Assembly (NCBI GenBank): GCA_023954855.1
Contig: JAGSGY010000018.1
Location: forward strand, 20,106-84,105
Length of the DNA: 64,000 nt
Source of the DNA: Pseudomonadota bacterium
GTDB lineage: Bacteria > Myxococcota_A > UBA796 > GCA-2862545
Direction: 5' to 3'
In this document: piece after piece, positions 16,941 through 25,837 of the stretch
How the letters are laid out: each line of letters opens with the position of its first letter
Position numbering within the stretch: the stretch's first letter is position 1
Notes under the pieces: generated by a model
The model's database searches: none
Seen by the model: only the letters and a program-made list of their open reading frames with translations
Told to the model about the DNA's origin: nothing
Made by a program: the position numbers and the translations under genes

Positions 16941-17801
16941 ATGGGCGACGTATTTGCAGACGGCCTGCTCACCGGCAAGGTCGCGTTCGTGATGGGTGGA
17001 ACCCGCGGCATGAACCTGGCGATCGCGACGCGCTACGCCGCGTATGGGGCGAGTGTGGCGGTGCTGAGCCGCAACCCAGAGCGCTGTGAGGCCGCCGCGG
17101 CGGGCATTCGCGAGGCCACCGGGGCGAAGGCCATCGGCATCGCTTGCGACGCTCGGGACTACGACCAAGTCGCCGCAGCAGCCGCCACGACGGCCGAGAC
17201 CCTGGGCAAGCTCGACCTGGTGGTCGCGGGCCAGGCCGGCAACTTCTACGCACCGGTCACCGGCATGAGTGCGAAGGGCTTTCGGACTGTGGTCGACATC
17301 GACCTCACCGGAACCTTCAACACCTTCAAGGCGGGCTTCGAGCACCTGAACCGGCGCGGTGCCTCGATGGTGGCGATCACGGCGCCCGAGGCCGTCCAGG
17401 CGCTCCACTTTCAAGCCCACGTCTGTGCCGCGAAGGCCGGTGTGAACCAGCTGATTCGCGTCTGTGCCCAGGAGTGGGGCCCCGAGGGCGTGCGCGTCAA
17501 CGGCATCTCGCCAGGACCCATCGAGGGCTCGTGGGGCATGAGCAACGTGGCCTCGCCAAACGCACAGATTGTCGAGATGATTCGCCGAGCGATCCCGCTG
17601 AAGCGGTGGGGTGTCGAGGCCGACATCGCCGATGCCGCCCTGTTCCTCGCTTCGCCCGCGGCAAGCTACGTCAACGGCACGATCCTGACCGTCGACGGCG
17701 GCGTGACCATCGCTTCGCCCGAGATGAGCCGCTTCAACAGCCTCGAAGATGTCGAGAACGACCCTCGCGTGCGTCGCCTCTCGAAAGAAGAGACGCGCTA
17801 G
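16941..17801 (+). CDS. SDR oxidoreductase resembling 2,4-dienoyl-CoA reductase (DECR2 type)
   Basis: A 286-residue Rossmann protein with cofactor loop GGTRGMN (19-25). The normal SDR YxxxK is absent: the Lys is at 165 but the position four before it is Val. The stretch QALHFQAHVCAAKAGVNQL followed by EWGPEGVRVNGISPGPIEG closely resembles animal peroxisomal 2,4-dienoyl-CoA reductase, which has lost the same Tyr and uses a different catalytic arrangement. I infer reduction of an unsaturated acyl-CoA during beta-oxidation. The ATG directly follows the stop of the P450, so both belong to one operon. The stop overlaps the convergent kinase stop through CTAG. Confidence 0.82.
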   Translation: MGDVFADGLLTGKVAFVMGGTRGMNLAIATRYAAYGASVAVLSRNPERCEAAAAGIREATGAKAIGIACDARDYDQVAAAAATTAETLGKLDLVVAGQAGNFYAPVTGMSAKGFRTVVDIDLTGTFNTFKAGFEHLNRRGASMVAITAPEAVQALHFQAHVCAAKAGVNQLIRVCAQEWGPEGVRVNGISPGPIEGSWGMSNVASPNAQIVEMIRRAIPLKRWGVEADIADAALFLASPAASYVNGTILTVDGGVTIASPEMSRFNSLEDVENDPRVRRLSKEETR

Positions 17802-20395
17802 TCCGAGCCGATCGGCCGGACGAGACGGAAGCCCACGTCGGCATGGCCCTGCTCGCCGCTCACGCCCGAGCGCGCGCAGGAGCGAGCCATGTCCTCGGGC
17901 TGGCGCCACGATCCGCCGCGCACCGTCCGCACGCCGACATCACCGCTGAACTCGACGCGTCGATTCACGCGGTCGCCGAGACTCGTTGGGCCTTCGGCGT
18001 CGAAGGGATCTTCGCACCAATCGCGCACGTTGCCACCCAGCCCCAGAACGCCGTACGCCGACATGTCCGCGCCTCCGAACTCGGTGGCACCGGGCCGGAG
18101 CGGCAGATGTTCGCCTGCCCGAATGCGCGCGAAGGACGTGTCGAAGGCATCGCCCCACGGATACCAGCGCGCATCGGGACCGCGAGCCGCCTTCTCCCAC
18201 TCGACCTCGGTGGGCAACCGATAGACCTTCCCGGTGTTGGCAGATCGCCAGATCGCGTACGCCCTCGCTGCCCGCCACGAGACACCGGTCGCGGGCCAGT
18301 CAGGACGGAACAAGCGCACGCGTGACTTGAACAAATCAGAACGCGCTCGCGTACCCTCGGCATCGGGGTCTTTCAGAAAGGCGAAGAACTCCGAAGTGGT
18401 CACCGGAGTCGTCCCGACGGCGAAAGACTCGACCCAGACGCGCTGTGCGCGACCTGCCCCCCTCGCCTCCGCATCGCCGCCAATCGTCACCCAGCCCTCG
18501 GGCACGAACACCTCGCCGGCGTCGAGCTCACCGGTTGCGGGAAGGTAGAGCGGCTTCACCCCGCTGGCGCCAGGCGCTCGCGGAACCCAGGGTCGGGTGC
18601 GCCCGAGCACGAAGGGGTAGCCCACCGGCGGACGCCCCTCTGCCTCGAGCAGCAGCAGGTAGCTTCCAACCGGAAGCTCCACATCGATCAACGGCGTCAT
18701 TCCCAGCGGCCGAACCCGCTCGACGGCGAGCCGACGGTCTTGGTTCACATAGCGAAACAGCGTCGCTGTGGCCGGCACCTGGGTGAGCAGCGTCAGCGAG
18801 CTGGTTCCCGCCAGGTAGGCGGCGTAGTCACCGATGTCATGAGCGCGCAGCAACACTTCCTGCCGCGCCGCCTCGACGCGGTCACGGGCCAGCTCAGCGG
18901 CCTGGTGGTGCTCGAAGTGGATCTTCGCCAACACCGCATGCGCATCATCAAGATCGGGATCGAGCGCAAGCGCTCCGTTGAGCTGCTGTGTGATCTCGGC
19001 CAGCGTACGGTCGGCCTGCCGCGCCACCTTGCTCGCCTCGTCCTGAAGCTTCCAGGTGGGGGCCTTGGCTTCGGCCGTGGAATGGGCCCCGAGACTGGCC
19101 AACCGCTCCTCGGCCAGCGCTGACAGATGAGCGGATCGGCGGCGCAGAGGCTCGAGATCGGCGAGGCCTTTGCGAGCGAGTCGCACTTCTTCGAGCGCGC
19201 GCTCCCGTCGGATACTGCCCTCGAGCCAGCGTGCGATCTCTTCGGCGAGAAGGCCGGCATCTGTGAAGCGCTCCTCTGGCTCTGGGCGCATCGCCCGGCT
19301 CACGATCGAGGCGAGGCCGTCAGCGACCGGTCCCCGCGCAAGCGAGCTCATCGGCGGAAGCTTTCCTTCCGCAGACTGCACCAACAGCTGCACATGCGTG
19401 CCTGTGTACGGCCGCTCGCCGGTCAGCAACTCGAAGAGCATGACTCCGAGCGCGTACACATCGGCGGCTGGAGCCATCTTCTCGGCCTGACCCATCGCCT
19501 GCTCTGGCGGCATGTAGGCCGGGGTTCCGGCGACCGCTCCTGGCGCGGCGGTGTGCGCCGAAGCCCCCAGACTCACCGGCCCCTCGCTGTGCGCCTCGGC
19601 CTGAGAGGCATCGATCAACCGCGCCACACCCCAGTCCATGACGAGCACTTCGCCAAAGCCGCCGACCATGATGTTCGAGGGCTTCAGGTCACCGTGGAGC
19701 ACACCGCGGGCATGCGCATAGGCCACGGCCTCGCACACCTTCTGATACACCGCCAGCAAGCGGGTCTCGGTCCACTGCGCGCCGTCATCGCCGTCGCCCC
19801 GGTACACCTGGCTCAAGATGGCGGACAGAGTCTGTCCGTGCACCTCCTTCATGGTGAAGAAGGGCAGGCCCTGCTCGATCTCACCGACCGCGTGCACCGG
19901 GGGAATCGAAGGGTGCGCGAGCTGGGCGGTGATCTGGGCCTCGGCGAGAAAGCGCGCCCGCATGCTTCGATCGCCGGTGTAGCGACCGTCGAGCACCTTC
20001 ATCGCGAGGACGCGCTGGAGCACGTCGTCCCGCGACCGGTGCACCTCGGCCATGCCACCGCGTCCGAGCAGCCCGAGCGAGTGAAACGCCACCCTGGGGA
20101 GCACCGTGTCTTCGACGGCATCGGCCTCTTCGGTGCCGAACAAAGCCGGAAGCGTTGGGGGAGCCGGCTCGGAGGAAACCTCGTCGCGGGCCGGCAGAAG
20201 CAGTGTCTCCACACTGCTAATGTCGGACGGCCTCGCAGTCTCCCCCACGCGAATCATCGTGGGTGTGCCCGCCGTCGACGTACGCATGAGGCGCAGCAGC
20301 ACAGGCTCGAGCCCTGGATCGATCGCGTGTTCGGCGATGAACCGCGCGACCAGCTGCTCGTGAAAGCCCTTTTGTACCGGCTCCTTAGAGCTCAA
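17798..20395 (-). CDS. Ser/Thr protein kinase fused to formylglycine-generating-enzyme-like (SUMF1) domain
   Basis: A 865-residue protein. A kinase domain at about 104-390 has the P-loop GRGGMAEV (111-118), Lys133, catalytic loop HGDLKPSN (234-241; HGD rather than HRD), DWG (254-256) and GTPAYMPPEQA. Next comes an alpha-helical repeat region (about 395-530). A C-terminal FGE-sulfatase domain (about 640-865) has YPWGD, GNVRDWCED, RGGSW and GFRLVR. Only one Cys is seen near the FGE active-site region, so it is more likely a sensing or binding domain than a true FGE. The start is TTG, with GGAGGT eight bases upstream, and overlaps the receiver gene by 11 bases. The architecture is common in Myxococcota and Planctomycetota. 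It is the last gene of the signalling operon. Confidence 0.88.
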   Translation of the reverse strand: MSSKEPVQKGFHEQLVARFIAEHAIDPGLEPVLLRLMRTSTAGTPTMIRVGETARPSDISSVETLLLPARDEVSSEPAPPTLPALFGTEEADAVEDTVLPRVAFHSLGLLGRGGMAEVHRSRDDVLQRVLAMKVLDGRYTGDRSMRARFLAEAQITAQLAHPSIPPVHAVGEIEQGLPFFTMKEVHGQTLSAILSQVYRGDGDDGAQWTETRLLAVYQKVCEAVAYAHARGVLHGDLKPSNIMVGGFGEVLVMDWGVARLIDASQAEAHSEGPVSLGASAHTAAPGAVAGTPAYMPPEQAMGQAEKMAPAADVYALGVMLFELLTGERPYTGTHVQLLVQSAEGKLPPMSSLARGPVADGLASIVSRAMRPEPEERFTDAGLLAEEIARWLEGSIRRERALEEVRLARKGLADLEPLRRRSAHLSALAEERLASLGAHSTAEAKAPTWKLQDEASKVARQADRTLAEITQQLNGALALDPDLDDAHAVLAKIHFEHHQAAELARDRVEAARQEVLLRAHDIGDYAAYLAGTSSLTLLTQVPATATLFRYVNQDRRLAVERVRPLGMTPLIDVELPVGSYLLLLEAEGRPPVGYPFVLGRTRPWVPRAPGASGVKPLYLPATGELDAGEVFVPEGWVTIGGDAEARGAGRAQRVWVESFAVGTTPVTTSEFFAFLKDPDAEGTRARSDLFKSRVRLFRPDWPATGVSWRAARAYAIWRSANTGKVYRLPTEVEWEKAARGPDARWYPWGDAFDTSFARIRAGEHLPLRPGATEFGGADMSAYGVLGLGGNVRDWCEDPFDAEGPTSLGDRVNRRVEFSGDVGVRTVRGGSWRQPEDMARSCARSGVSGEQGHADVGFRLVRPIGSD

Positions 20396-20768
20396 TGCCG
20401 AGCACCTCCGCGGAACGCGACAACACGTCGTCGGGGTCGAAGGGCTTGGTCACGTACAGGTCCACACCCACATCGGTGCCGGTAGCTCGGTCGAACTCTT
20501 GCCCCTTTGCGGTGAGCATCATGATGTAGATGCCCTTGAGTTCCGGATCTGCGCGAATCGTTCGACAGACGTCGAAGCCGTTGACGTGCGGCATCATGAC
20601 GTCGAGCAAGATCAGATCGGGACGCTCTTCCGAGACCATCTCGAGGGCCTCGCGTCCGTCCGCGGCCATCAAGATCTCGACGCCGACCTCCTCGAGTTCA
20701 TCGAGGGTCTGCTCGAGCAGAAGCCGAATGTGCGGCTCGTCATCGACAATCAGGACCTTCTTGTTCAC
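20385..20768 (-). CDS. Stand-alone response regulator receiver (CheY-like)
   Basis: A 127-residue protein that is a receiver domain only. It has acidic pocket D9-D10, phospho-acceptor D56 in LILLDVMMP, the Thr of MLTAKG, and Lys in VTKPFDPDD. No output domain is present, so it must act by protein contact, as in phosphorelays. The start codon is GTG and overlaps the stop of the GAF gene (GTGA). Downstream it overlaps the kinase gene by 11 bases. The operon order suggests it receives phosphate from the hybrid kinase and may signal to the Ser/Thr kinase; this link is inference. Confidence 0.9.
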   Translation of the reverse strand: MNKKVLIVDDEPHIRLLLEQTLDELEEVGVEILMAADGREALEMVSEERPDLILLDVMMPHVNGFDVCRTIRADPELKGIYIMMLTAKGQEFDRATGTDVGVDLYVTKPFDPDDVLSRSAEVLGIEL

Positions 20769-22090
20769 CGCTGCACCTCGAAGACTTCGGACGGCCCGCC
20801 CGGGAGTTCCCGCACGCCGACCCCAGCGTACTCCACACCCTCCGCGAGAGCACGAGCCACTTGCTGATCGACAAGAAGCTGGCCATCGGACTCGGACTGG
20901 AGCACCGCTGCGTTGTTGATTCCAGTGTACAGGCCACCTGGATCGCCGCCTCGAACGGTCGCGCAGGCCACGCCGACGCCAGGCACACCCGCGCCCATCG
21001 CCATGGGGCTGGCCGCGATCACCGCATCGATCACACGACGCCCCGCAGCTACGGCATCATCCACGGCCGAGTCGCCGCGAAACACGCCCAGAACGAGCAT
21101 GCCCTGCGGGGTGTCCACGACCGCATCGCCCTCGAGAAACGCGTCGATGACCGACGCTACGCCTTGCTCGAGGGCCTGCACGAGGTGATCCACCTGTCCG
21201 AAGCCTTTGGCCGTGGCCAGCCGGCGAAGGTCGCAGCACGCCACGACCAACGCTTCTTCCTCGGGTACGCCGTGCTCGAAGACCGCGCCGAGCAAGTCGG
21301 GCGACACGTGCCGCTCGAGCTGGTGCAAAAGCGAGAGTTCCCGTAGGCGCTCCCCCTGGAGCTGGGCCGCAGCGAGGGCCGACGACGCGTTCGCCGCGAG
21401 GGCCGCCACGAGCTTGAGGTGGCCGGAGCCCCAGCCCCCCTGCCCGTCCTGCCAGAGCCTAAGCATGCCGAAGACCCGCTCGCCAACGCGCATCGGCGCG
21501 CAGATGACCTCGCGAGGACCCTCGTCTCCACTCGCGGTGACCTCGTCCACGAACTCGGCCCGACCCGTGCGCAACACCCGCCCTGCAGTGCCCGTGGAAG
21601 CCGAGAGAACCCGTCGCTCGTCGAGTTCCTCGCCGACTCCGGCCACCGCCTCGAGCACATCGCGCCGAGGGTCGTGCAAGAACAAGGCGGTACCGGTCGC
21701 GCCGAGATGGCGCTGCGCGTGCTCAACGACCGTCCGAGCGACGCCCTCAACGTCGAGCTGCCGCGACAGCTGCTCGCCGAGCTCGTAGAGAAGAGACAGC
21801 TCCTTGTACCGCTCGAGCGTCTCGCCAGCGAGGGCCCGCTTCTCGGTTTCGCGCGTGAAGATCCAGGCTGCCAAGCTCGCGATCGCCTCGGTTCCAGGAC
21901 CGCCGATCGCGCTGCCTAGCTCTTCGTCATCCACCACGATCGGACAGGGCTCACCCGCGTTGGCCTCACCGACGAGCACCTTTCCACTCGCATCGGCAAT
22001 GCACACCCCACCCGGGACCAGTGCGATCGCGTCGGTCAGCACCCGCTTCTGAGCACCACGAAGGGCCTTCTTGAGCGTGAGCGGCCTCAA
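20765..22090 (-). CDS. GAF-domain protein with degenerate nucleotide-cyclase-like C-terminus
   Basis: A 441-residue cytoplasmic protein. Residues about 1-70 form a small PAS-like segment, a coiled stretch follows, and a GAF domain lies at about 105-245. The C-terminal 170 residues (from VSPDLLGAVFEHG through VVACCDLRRLATAKG to YTGINNAAVLQ and GVGVRELPG) have the layout of class III adenylate cyclase domains. The metal-binding Asp pair is not intact, so I expect no cyclase activity. The start is TTG overlapping the hybrid kinase stop (TTGA). It probably senses a ligand and modulates the phosphorelay. The cyclase relation is tentative. Confidence 0.75.
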   Translation of the reverse strand: MRPLTLKKALRGAQKRVLTDAIALVPGGVCIADASGKVLVGEANAGEPCPIVVDDEELGSAIGGPGTEAIASLAAWIFTRETEKRALAGETLERYKELSLLYELGEQLSRQLDVEGVARTVVEHAQRHLGATGTALFLHDPRRDVLEAVAGVGEELDERRVLSASTGTAGRVLRTGRAEFVDEVTASGDEGPREVICAPMRVGERVFGMLRLWQDGQGGWGSGHLKLVAALAANASSALAAAQLQGERLRELSLLHQLERHVSPDLLGAVFEHGVPEEEALVVACCDLRRLATAKGFGQVDHLVQALEQGVASVIDAFLEGDAVVDTPQGMLVLGVFRGDSAVDDAVAAGRRVIDAVIAASPMAMGAGVPGVGVACATVRGGDPGGLYTGINNAAVLQSESDGQLLVDQQVARALAEGVEYAGVGVRELPGGPSEVFEVQR

Positions 22091-24585
22091 TCGGCCCCCT
22101 CGACCAGCTGCACGATGTACACGTGCTCGAGGCCCCGCTCGAAGCGAATCGTGCGCAGAAGCTCCTCTTGAGAGTCCACCAACGACTCGAGGATGATCAG
22201 GTCGGGCTTGGTCCGCTTGGCCTCATCGAGGCACTCCGCACCCGTGCACGTCCCCACGACCTGGTAGCCACGCAGCTCAAGCAAGCGAGACACATCGACA
22301 CTCATCGACGCGGTTTCATCCACCACCAGCACCCGCCGCGGCGAGGACACCTGCTCGAGGAGCTCGCGAACCGCACCCACCAGCTCATCGGTCTGGGCGG
22401 GCTTGGTCAGGTAGCGGTCCACCCCCAGGCGGAACCCACGCTCGGTGTCCTCGAGAATCGACAGCATCAGGATCGGAATCGACTCCGTCTTCGGGTCGCC
22501 CTTGAGCATCGCGGCGACGTCAAAGCCCGAGAGGTCGGGCATCATCACGTCGAGGATGACGAGGTCTGGACGGTCGGCTCGAATCGCGGCGATGCCTTCG
22601 TAGCCGTTCGACGCCTGACGGACGATGAAGCCCCGATCGGTCAGTTCCTGGCGAAGCAGCTCGCGAATACTCGGGTCGTCGTCGACGACGAGAATCGTCC
22701 GCTCAGAGGAGGCGGCTGTGCGCGGAACCTTGCGCTCGATGCGGCGCACGATGGCATCGACGTGCGGCACGCGACTGGCCTCGGCGGTGACCGAGGCGAG
22801 GACGACCGCGAAACGAGCCCCCTCGCCAACCTGACTCTCGATCGTGATCTCGGTGTCGTGGGCGCGAGCGATCTGCTGGCAGATCGGCAGGCCAAGCCCC
22901 GTGCCCTGCGGCTTGTCCGTGAGGGTGTCACCCACCTGCTTGAAGCGCTCGAACACTGCATCGTGCAGCCCCGGTGCAATCCCTTCGCCGTGGTCGCGCA
23001 CCGACAGCTCCACGCCGTCGCCCTCGGCACTTGCCGTGAGTTCGACGGCGCGGCCGGCCGAGAACTTCGCAGCGTTCGACAGCAGGTTGATCAGCACCTG
23101 AATGAGCCGACTTCGGTCGCCATTCACTGCCGGCAGATCCGGGTCGATCCGCACCACAAGCTGGTCGGCTTCAAACAGCGCCGAGGCCGCATCGGCAGCC
23201 TGAGCGACGAGGCTCGAGACCTCGATCGGCGCGAAGCTCCACTCCATGCGGCCGGCTTCCATCTTCGAGATGTCGAGCACATCGTTGATCAGTGCGGTGA
23301 GCCGCTCACCCTCGCTCGAGATGATGTCGATGTTGTTGCGCACGCGCTTCATGGCGCGAGCCAACTTCGGGTCCTCGCCGTCGAGGTGTGGGAAGAGCTT
23401 TGACTCGAGCTGGTTCCGCGTGATCTTCGCGAAGCCGAGCACCGACGTCAGCGGCGTGCGGAGCTCGTGGGACACCGTGGCGATGAAGTCGGTCTTCATG
23501 CGATCGACTTCGCGCTCCAGCGTGACATCCTGGACGCGAGCCACTGCACCGCTGACCTCTCCCTCGTGCACAATCGGAGAGGCCTGGGTCTGCACCACAC
23601 GATCACCGGGAAGCCGCGCCTCACCCGTCGCGGGACGGCCTGTGTCGAGGGCGTCGCGGATCACGCTCGCGATGGCCGGAGGCAGCGTCGTCCCCACCGA
23701 TAGGCCCACTTCGACAGGCATGCCGAGCATCTTGGACAGCGCCGGGTTCACCATGCGCAAGCCGCCGTCGGCGCCGGTCGCGACGATGCCGTCTGCGAGG
23801 CTGTCGAGCATTGCTTGGCGCTCGACCAGGGCAATCGCGATCGACCGCGTGCGACGGGCGACCTTGTCCTCGAGCTCGACGTTGAGCTGCTGAAGCTCAG
23901 TCTCGGCCTTCTTGAGCTTGGTGATGTCGCGGCAGATCGCCAGCATCAGCAGCTCGTCCTCGGCCTCGAACAGCCCGAGGCGTACCGAGACCGGGAAGGT
24001 GCTGCCGTCCTTGCGCCGCTGCAGCCCCTCGACGCTCATCGGTGTGCCGACCTCCATTCGGTTCCAGATGCCATCCAGACGGCCGGGTTGGATCGTCGTC
24101 TCGAAGTCGGCGACATGCAGGGCGAGCATCTCTTCGCGCGTGTAACCCAGCACCTTGCATGCCCACGGATTCGCGTCGCGAATGCGCCCCTCGAGGTCGT
24201 GCACGAACCAGGCATCGGTCGCGTAGTCGACCAGTTCCTGAAGATTCGACTGGCTGGTGAAGACCGTGGCGCGCTCGCCCACGTCCTCGACCACCATCAA
24301 GAAGCCACCGTCCGCGGCAGAGAGCCGGCAGACCAAGCTGCGCTCACCATCTGGACGCGCAAACCGCGCCCTGACGACGGCCATCGGGGCCCCCTGCAGC
24401 ACGTTCTCGAACGCGCGCTCGAAGCGCTCGTGGTGTTCGGGAACCGCAAGCGAGGCCCAGTTTAGACCCAGAGCCTGCGTTTCGGGCCAGCCGAGGATCG
24501 ACTCAAAACCCGCCCCCGCCCGGAGCACCAGGCCCTGCGTATCCAGCAGCAAGGCGGCACAGAGTTCAAGCTCGAGCAGTTGCAT
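22087..24585 (-). CDS. Hybrid histidine kinase: PAS-PAS-PAS-HisKA-HATPase-REC-REC
   Basis: A 832-residue soluble sensor kinase. There are three PAS-like segments (about 5-100, 113-225, 258-350). HisKA has SHELRTPL with H373. HATPase has N-box LLSNAAKF, G1 RDHGEGI and G2 GTGLGLP. A receiver follows with D679 and Lys728. A second C-terminal receiver (about 750-832) has Glu800 where the phospho-acceptor Asp should be, so it may mimic the phosphorylated state. No membrane segment is visible, so the signal is probably cytoplasmic. The ATG has GAGG in front. It is the first gene of a four-gene coupled operon. Confidence 0.92.
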   Translation of the reverse strand: MQLLELELCAALLLDTQGLVLRAGAGFESILGWPETQALGLNWASLAVPEHHERFERAFENVLQGAPMAVVRARFARPDGERSLVCRLSAADGGFLMVVEDVGERATVFTSQSNLQELVDYATDAWFVHDLEGRIRDANPWACKVLGYTREEMLALHVADFETTIQPGRLDGIWNRMEVGTPMSVEGLQRRKDGSTFPVSVRLGLFEAEDELLMLAICRDITKLKKAETELQQLNVELEDKVARRTRSIAIALVERQAMLDSLADGIVATGADGGLRMVNPALSKMLGMPVEVGLSVGTTLPPAIASVIRDALDTGRPATGEARLPGDRVVQTQASPIVHEGEVSGAVARVQDVTLEREVDRMKTDFIATVSHELRTPLTSVLGFAKITRNQLESKLFPHLDGEDPKLARAMKRVRNNIDIISSEGERLTALINDVLDISKMEAGRMEWSFAPIEVSSLVAQAADAASALFEADQLVVRIDPDLPAVNGDRSRLIQVLINLLSNAAKFSAGRAVELTASAEGDGVELSVRDHGEGIAPGLHDAVFERFKQVGDTLTDKPQGTGLGLPICQQIARAHDTEITIESQVGEGARFAVVLASVTAEASRVPHVDAIVRRIERKVPRTAASSERTILVVDDDPSIRELLRQELTDRGFIVRQASNGYEGIAAIRADRPDLVILDVMMPDLSGFDVAAMLKGDPKTESIPILMLSILEDTERGFRLGVDRYLTKPAQTDELVGAVRELLEQVSSPRRVLVVDETASMSVDVSRLLELRGYQVVGTCTGAECLDEAKRTKPDLIILESLVDSQEELLRTIRFERGLEHVYIVQLVEGAD

Positions 24586-24663
24586 CAGTCCTCGCGCAGA
24601 CCAGGGTACCGCAAGCTGCCGAAGCGGGCCCAGCCGACCCCGACGAGGCCGCGCGCAGCTCGC

Positions 24664-25761
24664 TCACGCATCGCCGCCGACCAACTCAAAACTCGCATCG
24701 CCTACGAGCACTCCATTTACCTGTACTGCGACTCGATGGAGCCCCGGTCGGGTCTTGCGCGTCGTCACCGGTCGCATCGGAAAGGCCTTGCGAATCGACC
24801 AGGTCTCGCCGGGCGACAGGGTGCGTTCGGGGCCGCGAAACACCTTGCGTCCGCGGGGATACGTGAACACCCACTCCACCCGAAGCGCCGCCGGCTCCGC
24901 ACCGAGATGCGTCAGGCCGACATCAAGCGTGACAGCGTCGCCGAACAGAACCGTCGGCGGCGTGAGGCTCGGTCCCGCGACTTCGACCTCGGGCGGACCG
25001 AAGCCAAACAGCGCCAGCGTCGCCGCATCGCCCTTGCGGAACAGCGTGCGAAGGCCGTGGCGCGCCGCACGTTCACGCTCCTTACTCGGCCGCTCCATCC
25101 ACTGACCGGCCCGCGCGACCGCCAGGCTAGGGTGGTCCTTCGCGACGTCATTCAGGTGATTCGAGACCGACAGCCGCACGTAGCGCTCCGGGTCATCGAC
25201 AAGCCTCGAGATCAGCTCGAGGCCTCTCCGCGGGTCATCCACGGATGGCCGCAACACCCGTCCCCAAGGAAGGCGAGGCCGCGTGCCTTCGGAAGCCAGC
25301 CGCCGCACATGCACATCAGCGTCCTCCACCCAGCCCTCGATGGTGGCCCACGCCAGCTCGGGATGCGCCTCGATGAGCGGACGCACCGCAAACTCCGCCG
25401 AGAAGCGGCGCGTCATCTCGCGAAGGGCCGCCAGTGAGGCCTCGGGCGTCTGCACGCCGTGTTCCTCGACCACCTGCAGCACCGGCCAGTAGTGAAAGGC
25501 CTCGACGAGGTTCTCGGTCGTAGTGTTCGGCGGGCGCAGCGCAGCGACCAGGACGTCGAGCGCATCCTCGAAGTCGTCGGGCAGCTGCCGGCGCAGCGCG
25601 AGTGCGATGTGTCGAACTCTCGCCTTGAGCTCGAGATCCGCGAGCCCATCGGTGGCTTGATGCACGAAGTGGGCGGCAGCGAACGTCGACGACACGGCCG
25701 CGACCTCATCTGCGAGGGTGCGCACCGCTTCCGCGTTCAGCTTCTCTTTGAATGGCTCCAC
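24664..25761 (-). CDS. AlkC/AlkD-like DNA alkylation repair (HEAT-repeat) protein
   Basis: About 365 residues. The N-terminal 250 residues carry HEAT-like helices with FAVRPLIEAHP, RRLASEGTRPRLPWG and YVRLSVSNHLNDVAKDHP, a pattern shared with AlkC-type 3-methyladenine DNA glycosylases. The C-terminal 100 residues are a beta-sandwich (LGAEPAALRVEWVFTYPRG, RPVTTRKTRPGLHRVAVQVNG), probably the Ig-like domain of the AlkC group. I chose the GTG at 25761, which has GGAGGT four bases upstream and gives the family N-terminus MEPFKEKL; a GTG four codons upstream is also possible. It lies between the SRPBCC gene and the signalling operon on the same strand, with gaps of 64-78 bases. Base excision of alkylated purines is inferred from the family. 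Confidence 0.75.
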   Translation of the reverse strand: MEPFKEKLNAEAVRTLADEVAAVSSTFAAAHFVHQATDGLADLELKARVRHIALALRRQLPDDFEDALDVLVAALRPPNTTTENLVEAFHYWPVLQVVEEHGVQTPEASLAALREMTRRFSAEFAVRPLIEAHPELAWATIEGWVEDADVHVRRLASEGTRPRLPWGRVLRPSVDDPRRGLELISRLVDDPERYVRLSVSNHLNDVAKDHPSLAVARAGQWMERPSKERERAARHGLRTLFRKGDAATLALFGFGPPEVEVAGPSLTPPTVLFGDAVTLDVGLTHLGAEPAALRVEWVFTYPRGRKVFRGPERTLSPGETWSIRKAFPMRPVTTRKTRPGLHRVAVQVNGVLVGDASFELVGGDA

Positions 25762-25837
25762 ACCCACCTCCACGCCCGTCCTAGCTGCTGATGGCCAACG
25801 GGTCGCTTGGCCTACCGTCAGGGCCTGGCAGTGGCCT

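Noticed and set aside
15726..17909. 727-codon open frame on the minus strand across the second P450 and its SDR
   Set aside because: It is antisense to two genes with intact catalytic motifs and carries no motif or ribosome site of its own.
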